From assembly GCF_000379025.1 (NCBI RefSeq), contig NZ_KB900623.1, positions 108,334-172,333 of the forward strand: a stretch of 64,000 nt of DNA. The letters are read 5' to 3'. Position numbers and translations under genes: made by a program. Below, in pieces: positions 59,554-64,000 of the stretch; the stretch's first letter is position 1, and each line of letters opens with the position of its first letter. This DNA comes from Orenia marismortui DSM 5156. GTDB taxonomy: Bacteria; Bacillota; Halanaerobiia; Halobacteroidales; Halobacteroidaceae. Under the pieces are notes generated by a model. That model made no database searches, was not told where the DNA came from, and saw only the letters and a list, made by a program, of their open reading frames with translations.

Positions 59554-59582
59554 TTGCTAAAATGACAAACATGTGTTATCAT
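59554..59582 (+). promoter_or_regulatory. Promoter of the glycine riboswitch-AGCS transcript
   Basis: TTGCTA (59554-59559), 17 bases, TATCAT (59577-59582). It begins 12 bases after the right target repeat of the IS30 element. Confidence 0.7.
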
Positions 59583-59604
59583 AGCTTTATAAAAGTGAAT
59601 ACGT

Positions 59605-59800
59605 TGTCGAAGGATTATTACAGGAGAAAAGTTTATGGCTTTGCCGACGGGGCAAATCTATAGTTGTCCGACTATAGATGAAACTCTCAGGTTAAATACT
59701 GTAATATGACGGCACTCTGGAGAGACTTATAAAAGAGCACCGAAGGAGTAACCTGAATAAATTTCAGGGTAATCTCTCAGGTAAAAGGACAGAGCAAAGG
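59605..59800 (+). promoter_or_regulatory. Tandem glycine riboswitch
   Basis: Two aptamers are visible. The first contains GAAACTCTCAGGTTAAATAC (59689-59708). The second contains GGAGAGAC, AGAGCACCGAAGGAGTAACC, then AATCTCTCAGGTAAAAGGACAGAG (59771-59794). These are the family hallmarks, including CTCTCAGGTAAAAGGACAGAG. Binding glycine should control the downstream terminator and thus the symporter. Confidence 0.93.
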
Positions 59801-59894
59801 ACAAATAGTAGTTGATTATTAGTTGCTAATTATTACTTCTTATCTAATGTTATGGAGCTAAGAACTCAATAGATCTATTTGTTTTTCTCCAGAG

Positions 59895-59920
59895 TCTAAA
59901 CCTTAGGGTTTAGATTTTTT
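59895..59920 (+). terminator. Riboswitch expression platform terminator
   Basis: TCTAAACC-TTAG-GGTTTAGA (59895-59914) plus T6. Upstream sequence around ATGGAGC ... CTCCAGAG could form a competing structure. It lies between the aptamers and the AGCS start. Confidence 0.88.
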
Positions 59921-59955
59921 ATTTTATAATTGAAATTTAAAGGGGAGGAAGAAGA

Positions 59956-61329
59956 ATGGAAGCTTTATTGAATTTTTTTAGTGCAATGAGTAGTCTTGTC
60001 TGGGGACCACCAATGTTAATATTATTGTTGGGAACTGGAGTATATTTGACTATTAGGTTAAAAGGGATTACATTATCTAAAATTCCTTATGCTATAAGTT
60101 TGATCTTTAAAGAAGACAATGAGAGTGAAGGTGATGTATCAGCCTTTGAAGCATTGGCGACAGCACTTTCTTCTACGATAGGAACTGGTAATATAGCGGG
60201 TGTTGCTACTGCTATTGCTGTTGGTGGTCCAGGTGCTGCATTATGGATGTGGATTGCTGCCATAGTTGGTACAGCTACCAAGTTTGCTGAAGGTGTTCTA
60301 GCTGTAAAATATCGTGTTAAGAATGAAGATGGTGAAATGGCTGGGGGGCCAATGTACTATATTCAAGAAGGATTAGGAGAAAAGTGGAAGCCGTTATCAA
60401 TCTTTTTTGCTGCTTGTGGTGTTATGGTTGCTTGGTTAGGAATTGGAGCTACAGTTCAAGCAAATTCAATGGCTGATGCTTTACAGGCTAACTTTGGAAT
60501 TTCACCTATAGTTACAGGGGTAGTTATGGCTGCTTTAGTTGGAATGGTTGTTTTAGGTGGTATTAAAAGAATTGCTAAGGTTGCAAGTAAGATTGTTCCT
60601 TTAATGAGTGCTATTTATATTTTAGGAACTTTATATATTATACTTACTAATATTGTTGAATTACCAGCTGCTATTTCTTTAATTGTCAAATCTGCTTTTA
60701 GTGGTCAATCTGCTATTGGTGGTTTTGCTGGTGCAGGAGTGATGTTAGCTATAAGAAAAGGTATTTCAAGAGGTATCTTCTCTAATGAAGCTGGTCTAGG
60801 TAGTGCTCCAATTGCTCATGCTGCTGCTAAGACAAATAATCCAGTTCGTCAGGGGTTAATTGCTATGTTAGGAACATTCATTGATACAATTATCATTTGT
60901 AGCTTAACTACTTTGACAATTATTATGACTGGTGTTTGGAATAGTGGAGAGACTGGTGCTGCTTTAACAACTAAAGCTTTTAATGTAGGAATGCCTGGTC
61001 CTGGTGGTTTAGTAATTGGAATTGGAATCATATTCTTTGCCTTTTCTACAGCTTTAGGTTGGTGTTATTATGGTGAAAAATGTATTGAATATTTATTAGG
61101 GCATAAAGCTATTAAGCCTTACAAATTTATTTATATTTTATGTGTTCTATTAGGTGCTACTGTTAAATTAGAATTAATTTGGGCTATCTCTGATGTAGTA
61201 AATGGTCTAATGGCTTTACCTAACTTAGTTGCTTTATTAGGGTTATCGGGTATAGTTATTAGTTTAACTAAAGAATATTTTAATAACTTAACTACAAATG
61301 GAAAAGATCAAGCAGAGCATATAGCTTAA
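59956..61329 (+). CDS. AGCS-family Na+/alanine (glycine) symporter (457 aa)
   Basis: This sodium-coupled importer has about ten helices. Conserved parts are ALATALSSTIGTGNIAGVATAI (near 65-86), GGPGAALWMWIAAIVGTATKF, GPMYYIQEGLGEKW and GISRGIFSNEAGLGSAPIAHA AAKTN near residue 275. The glycine riboswitch and terminator ahead of it show that glycine is the regulating ligand and likely a substrate. Many riboswitches of this type switch on such transporters to use or exchange glycine. AGGGGAGG precedes the ATG. It forms a single-gene unit with its own terminator. Confidence 0.94.
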   Translation: MEALLNFFSAMSSLVWGPPMLILLLGTGVYLTIRLKGITLSKIPYAISLIFKEDNESEGDVSAFEALATALSSTIGTGNIAGVATAIAVGGPGAALWMWIAAIVGTATKFAEGVLAVKYRVKNEDGEMAGGPMYYIQEGLGEKWKPLSIFFAACGVMVAWLGIGATVQANSMADALQANFGISPIVTGVVMAALVGMVVLGGIKRIAKVASKIVPLMSAIYILGTLYIILTNIVELPAAISLIVKSAFSGQSAIGGFAGAGVMLAIRKGISRGIFSNEAGLGSAPIAHAAAKTNNPVRQGLIAMLGTFIDTIIICSLTTLTIIMTGVWNSGETGAALTTKAFNVGMPGPGGLVIGIGIIFFAFSTALGWCYYGEKCIEYLLGHKAIKPYKFIYILCVLLGATVKLELIWAISDVVNGLMALPNLVALLGLSGIVISLTKEYFNNLTTNGKDQAEHIA

Positions 61330-61338
61330 CTAAATTCA

Positions 61339-61363
61339 AAGGTTGCCTTCGGGCAACCTTTTT
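61339..61363 (+). terminator. Intrinsic terminator after the AGCS gene
   Basis: AAGGTTGCC-TTCG-GGCAACCTT (61339-61360) with a stable tetraloop, then T. Confidence 0.93.
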
Positions 61364-61417
61364 GTTATTATAAAGTAAGATATTTGATTATGCTTAAGGT
61401 TATTAAGGAATATAGAT

Positions 61418-61530
61418 TGATAATGCGACACTTTCGGAGTTAGGCGTTAGGACATGGGAGGTAGGAAGACCTTACTATCACCTATAACCTAACTCCTATC
61501 ACCTAAAAATGTTTCAATACATCCATTAAG
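61418..61530. repeat. Dispersed palindromic heptamer element 11
   Basis: GATAATGCGACACTTTCGG, then AGTTAGG, CGTTAGG, ACATGGG and AGGTAGG. The return arm is CTATCAC, CTATAAC, CTAACTC, CTATCAC, ending CTAAAAATGTTTCAATACATCC. It is the inverted twin of element 9, 7 kb away. The remainder of 61330-61731 is AT-rich and without visible genes. Confidence 0.85.
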
Positions 61531-61731
61531 TTTTACTTTAAACTTGGATATATCACTTTCAAATAATGTAAATATAAATTATTATAAAATTAGTAATTTT
61601 AGGGATAATAAAATATACTTAACATCTAATTAAAAATAGTTATTTAAGTGGTAAGTTAAAGAGAGATGAAGGGAATAAAGATCGAATGTAGAAATATCTA
61701 AAGTGGATTAAGTATTAAGGAGTTGAGGCCT

Positions 61732-61968
61732 ATGAGTCAGGAAATTAGCTTTGAAGAAGCATTAAAACAATTAGAAGATACTGTAGATAAATTAGAGCGA
61801 GGAGAACTATCTTTAGAAGATTCATTAACAGAGTTTGAAAAAGGAGTCAGGCTAACGAAATTTTGTTCAAATAAGTTAGATCAGGCTGAAGAAAGAATAG
61901 AAGTTATTAAAGAGGAGAATGGAGAAATAGGTGTAGAAAGTTATAATTATAGAGGTGAAGGAGAATAA
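61732..61968 (+). CDS. xseB: Exodeoxyribonuclease VII small subunit (78 aa)
   Basis: It is an all-helical small subunit with the family pattern ISFEEALKQLEDTVDKLERG, then ELSLEDSLTEFEKGVRLTKFC. I choose ATG 61732, preceded by AAGGAG (61717-61722) at nine bases; a TTG at 61723 directly abuts that site. Its stop overlaps the ispA start by one base. In most relatives it directly follows xseA; here about 3.8 kb of DNA with an IS and the AGCS unit intervene. Confidence 0.93.
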   Translation: MSQEISFEEALKQLEDTVDKLERGELSLEDSLTEFEKGVRLTKFCSNKLDQAEERIEVIKEENGEIGVESYNYRGEGE

Positions 61969-62849
61969 TGAATATTAAAGAATTTATTAATTGTAAGAGT
62001 AAAGTAATAAATAAAGAATTAGACAAGCATCTACCAGCTGAAGATATACACCCAATCCAATTAAATAAATCTATGAGATATAGTGTATTAGCAGGTGGAA
62101 AGAGGTTGAGGCCCATTTTGGCTTTAGAAGCGGCAAAATTAATAGGCGGAGAAGAGGAAGATATCTTAGCCGCAGCTTGTGCCCTTGAATTAATACATAA
62201 TTATTCTTTGATCCATGATGATTTACCTGCTATGGATGATGATGATTTAAGACGAGGAAAGCCTACTAATCATAAAGTCTTTGGTGAAGCAATGGCTATA
62301 TTGGCTGGTGATGCTTTATTAACTTATGCTTTTGAAATTATGACTAATATTGATAATGTATCAGTAGAACAAGTTTTGTTAGCGATAAAAGAGTTAGCTA
62401 AGGCTTCAGGATCTAAAGGTATGGTTGGAGGACAAGTTGCTGATATTTTAGCTGAAGGTCATCAAATAGATAGTAATGAATTAGATTATATACATAGGCA
62501 CAAAACAGGAGCTTTATTAAAGGCATCTGTTAGAATTGGAGCTATCTTATCAGGGGCTAATGATGAGCAATTAAAGGCTTTGACTACTTATGCAGAAGAG
62601 ATCGGTTTAGGTTTCCAAATTGTTGATGATATTTTAGATATTGAAGGAGATGCTAACAAGTTAGGAAAAGATGTAGGCAGTGATTTAGATAGGGATAAAG
62701 CTACTTTCCCAGCTATTTATGGTTTGGAAGAGTCTAAAAAGATGGCTTCTAAGACCTGTAAACGAGCAAAAGAAGCATTAAATATTTTTGGTGAAAAAGC
62801 AGAAGTCTTATTAAAGTTAGCAGATTATATTATACAACGAGACTATTAA
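61968..62849 (+). CDS. ispA: Farnesyl/geranyl diphosphate synthase (293 aa)
   Basis: This trans-prenyltransferase makes geranyl and farnesyl diphosphate. The first Asp-rich motif is DDLPAMDDDDLRRGKPTNHK (near residues 81-100), and the second is GLGFQIVDDILDIEGD (near 210-225). LAGGKRLRPILALEA and HNYSLIHDDLP are conserved. It is coupled to xseB and followed by dxs, so isoprenoid precursors are made from the same region. Confidence 0.95.
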   Translation: MNIKEFINCKSKVINKELDKHLPAEDIHPIQLNKSMRYSVLAGGKRLRPILALEAAKLIGGEEEDILAAACALELIHNYSLIHDDLPAMDDDDLRRGKPTNHKVFGEAMAILAGDALLTYAFEIMTNIDNVSVEQVLLAIKELAKASGSKGMVGGQVADILAEGHQIDSNELDYIHRHKTGALLKASVRIGAILSGANDEQLKALTTYAEEIGLGFQIVDDILDIEGDANKLGKDVGSDLDRDKATFPAIYGLEESKKMASKTCKRAKEALNIFGEKAEVLLKLADYIIQRDY

Positions 62850-62988
62850 GTAATAACTGACAATTGATAATATATAATATTCAGTGGGAAAAGAACTCCC
62901 CCATTCATGCTTCGCTACAATTAAAAATTTAAGTTCTTAAGATCTTAGTTTTAATCATAGATTGTCAATTGTACATTGTAAATTAGAA
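62850..62988. repeat. D-type half repeats framing repeat C copy 3
   Basis: The ispA-dxs gap starts with AATAACTGACAATTGATAAT and ends with ATTGTCAATTGTACATTG, which are loosely inverted to each other. Between them repeat C is inverted (62894-62922: CTCCCCCATTCATGC, then TTCGCTACAATT). Together they look like a small composite element. Confidence 0.5.
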
Positions 62989-63008
62989 AAAGAGGGTGAT
63001 ATCTGATT

Positions 63009-64000
63009 ATGGAAGAATTTTTGGCACAAATAGATTCACCAAAAGATTTAGAAAAAATATCAGCAGATAATCTATATAAGTTAGCTCAAGAGATTAGAGA
63101 AGAGATAATAGTGAATTTATCCAATACTGGTGGTCATTTAGCCTCTTCTTTGGGAGTGGTTGAATTAACAATAGCACTTCATTCAGTATTAAATAGTCCT
63201 AAAGATAAGATTTTGTGGGATGTAGGGCATCAAAGTTATGCTCATAAATTATTGACCGGAAGAAAAAATAAGTTTAACACATTAAGGCAGTTTAATGGTT
63301 TAAGTGGTTTTCCAAAACGTCAAGAAAGTATACATGATCATTTAGATGTGGGTCATAGTAGCACCTCAATTTCAGCTGCATTAGGTATGGCATGTGCTCG
63401 AGATATTAGGGGAGATGATGAAACTATTGTGGCTGTAATTGGTGATGGAGCTTTAACGGCAGGTATGGCTTTTGAAGCCTTAAATCATGCTGGTGATTTA
63501 GCTAAGGATTTAATAGTTATTTTAAATGATAATGAAATGTCTATATCAAAAAATGTAGGAGCTGTATCTAATTATTTAGATAAATTAAGGACTAATCCTA
63601 AAATACATAAGGCTAAAAAAGATGTAGGATATTTAATAAATTCTATACCTGCTTTTGGTGATCAATTGCTGAAGACGGCTAATAAAGTAAAAAACAGTTT
63701 AAAATATTTATTGGTTTCAGGACTTTTATTTGAAGAGTTTGGTTTTACTTATTTAGGACCAATCGATGGACATAATATTAAAGTATTACAAGAACATATA
63801 AAAGATGCTAAAAATATTGGTGGTCCAGTTTTGATACATACGGTGACAACTAAAGGAAAAGGTTATGCACCAGCTGAAAAAGAACCATCTAAATATCATG
63901 GTGTAGCACCATTTAATATAATGACAGGAGAGGCTAAAAGTAAAAGGACAAAAAAGACTTATACAGATATTTTTAGTCAAACATTAGTAGATCTAGCTAA
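63009..64000 (+). CDS. dxs: 1-Deoxy-D-xylulose-5-phosphate synthase, 5' part (330 aa visible)
   Basis: This thiamine-diphosphate enzyme begins the MEP isoprenoid pathway. The frame stays open to the end of the window, so the 3' half is missing. Visible motifs are SNTGGHLASSLGVVELTIALH (37-57), KILWDVGHQSYAHKLLTGR, HLDVGHSSTSISAALGMA, the diphosphate-binding VIGDGALTAGMAFEALNHAG and NDNEMSISKNVGAVS. GAGGGTGAT precedes ATG 63009. It continues the xseB-ispA-dxs order, separated from ispA by a repeat-bearing gap. Confidence 0.96.
   Translation, partial: MEEFLAQIDSPKDLEKISADNLYKLAQEIREEIIVNLSNTGGHLASSLGVVELTIALHSVLNSPKDKILWDVGHQSYAHKLLTGRKNKFNTLRQFNGLSGFPKRQESIHDHLDVGHSSTSISAALGMACARDIRGDDETIVAVIGDGALTAGMAFEALNHAGDLAKDLIVILNDNEMSISKNVGAVSNYLDKLRTNPKIHKAKKDVGYLINSIPAFGDQLLKTANKVKNSLKYLLVSGLLFEEFGFTYLGPIDGHNIKVLQEHIKDAKNIGGPVLIHTVTTKGKGYAPAEKEPSKYHGVAPFNIMTGEAKSKRTKKTYTDIFSQTLVDLA

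Overview
This 64 kb window is a piece of a low-GC, endospore-forming, diderm member of the Firmicutes, most likely a halophilic anaerobe of the order Halanaerobiales (Orenia/Halobacteroidaceae type). The reasons are: a full spoIIIA operon; AT-rich codon use; two signal-peptide beta-barrel proteins ending in Phe, one of them Omp85-like, which imply an outer membrane; and strictly anaerobic chemistry (a glycyl radical enzyme with its radical-SAM activase, NfnAB electron bifurcation, iron-dependent alcohol dehydrogenase). Genus assignment is inference; the window contains no rRNA or tRNA gene that I can see.

Layout. 1-8.2 kb: 3' end of a feoB-like gene, a tiny Cys-rich protein, an outer-membrane barrel, two Gate-domain membrane proteins, an EamA permease, an Omp85-like barrel, threonine aldolase, aroE, then two unknown small proteins on the minus strand. 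8.5-12.5 kb: a membrane protein with a long acidic repeat tail followed by a ParM-like actin, then an ABC exporter on the minus strand. 12.8-17.5 kb: a pseudopilin/PilNOP cluster and a TraB/GumN-like protein. 17.9-23.1 kb: aroC-aroK-aroB-aroQ, an Xaa-Pro peptidase and efp. 23.4-27.7 kb: an FUSC-like protein, a TetR regulator with a clear operator in front of a MATE exporter, and an alpha-glucosidase. 28.1-33.7 kb: spoIIIAA-AH, split between AB and AC by a 42% GC block nested in a dispersed repeat. 33.9-40.1 kb: a carboxyltransferase-AccB fusion and accC, the Asp23/AmaP/DUF2273 set, nusB and a TsaD paralogue. 40.4-42.4 kb: a FIST sensor and soluble chemotaxis receptor pair. 42.9-49.5 kb: a TrmB-like regulator with an apparent ATT start, two aldo/keto reductases, a Rex-controlled alcohol dehydrogenase and nfnAB. 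49.8-55.7 kb: activase, glycyl radical enzyme, FSA-type aldolase and a SorC-type regulator. 55.8-64 kb: folD, xseA, then an IS30-family element and a glycine-riboswitch-controlled AGCS symporter placed between xseA and xseB, followed by ispA and the start of dxs.

How it fits together. The 42.8-54.2 kb segment looks like a redox and radical-sugar fermentation module: aldo/keto reductases, a Rex-boxed dehydrogenase and NfnAB balance NAD(P)H, while the glycyl radical enzyme and the FSA-type aldolase may form a radical glycolysis branch. A striking layer over the whole window is a family of at least eleven intergenic, imperfectly palindromic elements of roughly 80-120 bp. They share outer boundaries but have cores built from degenerate 7-bp units, and one sits inside the sporulation operon.
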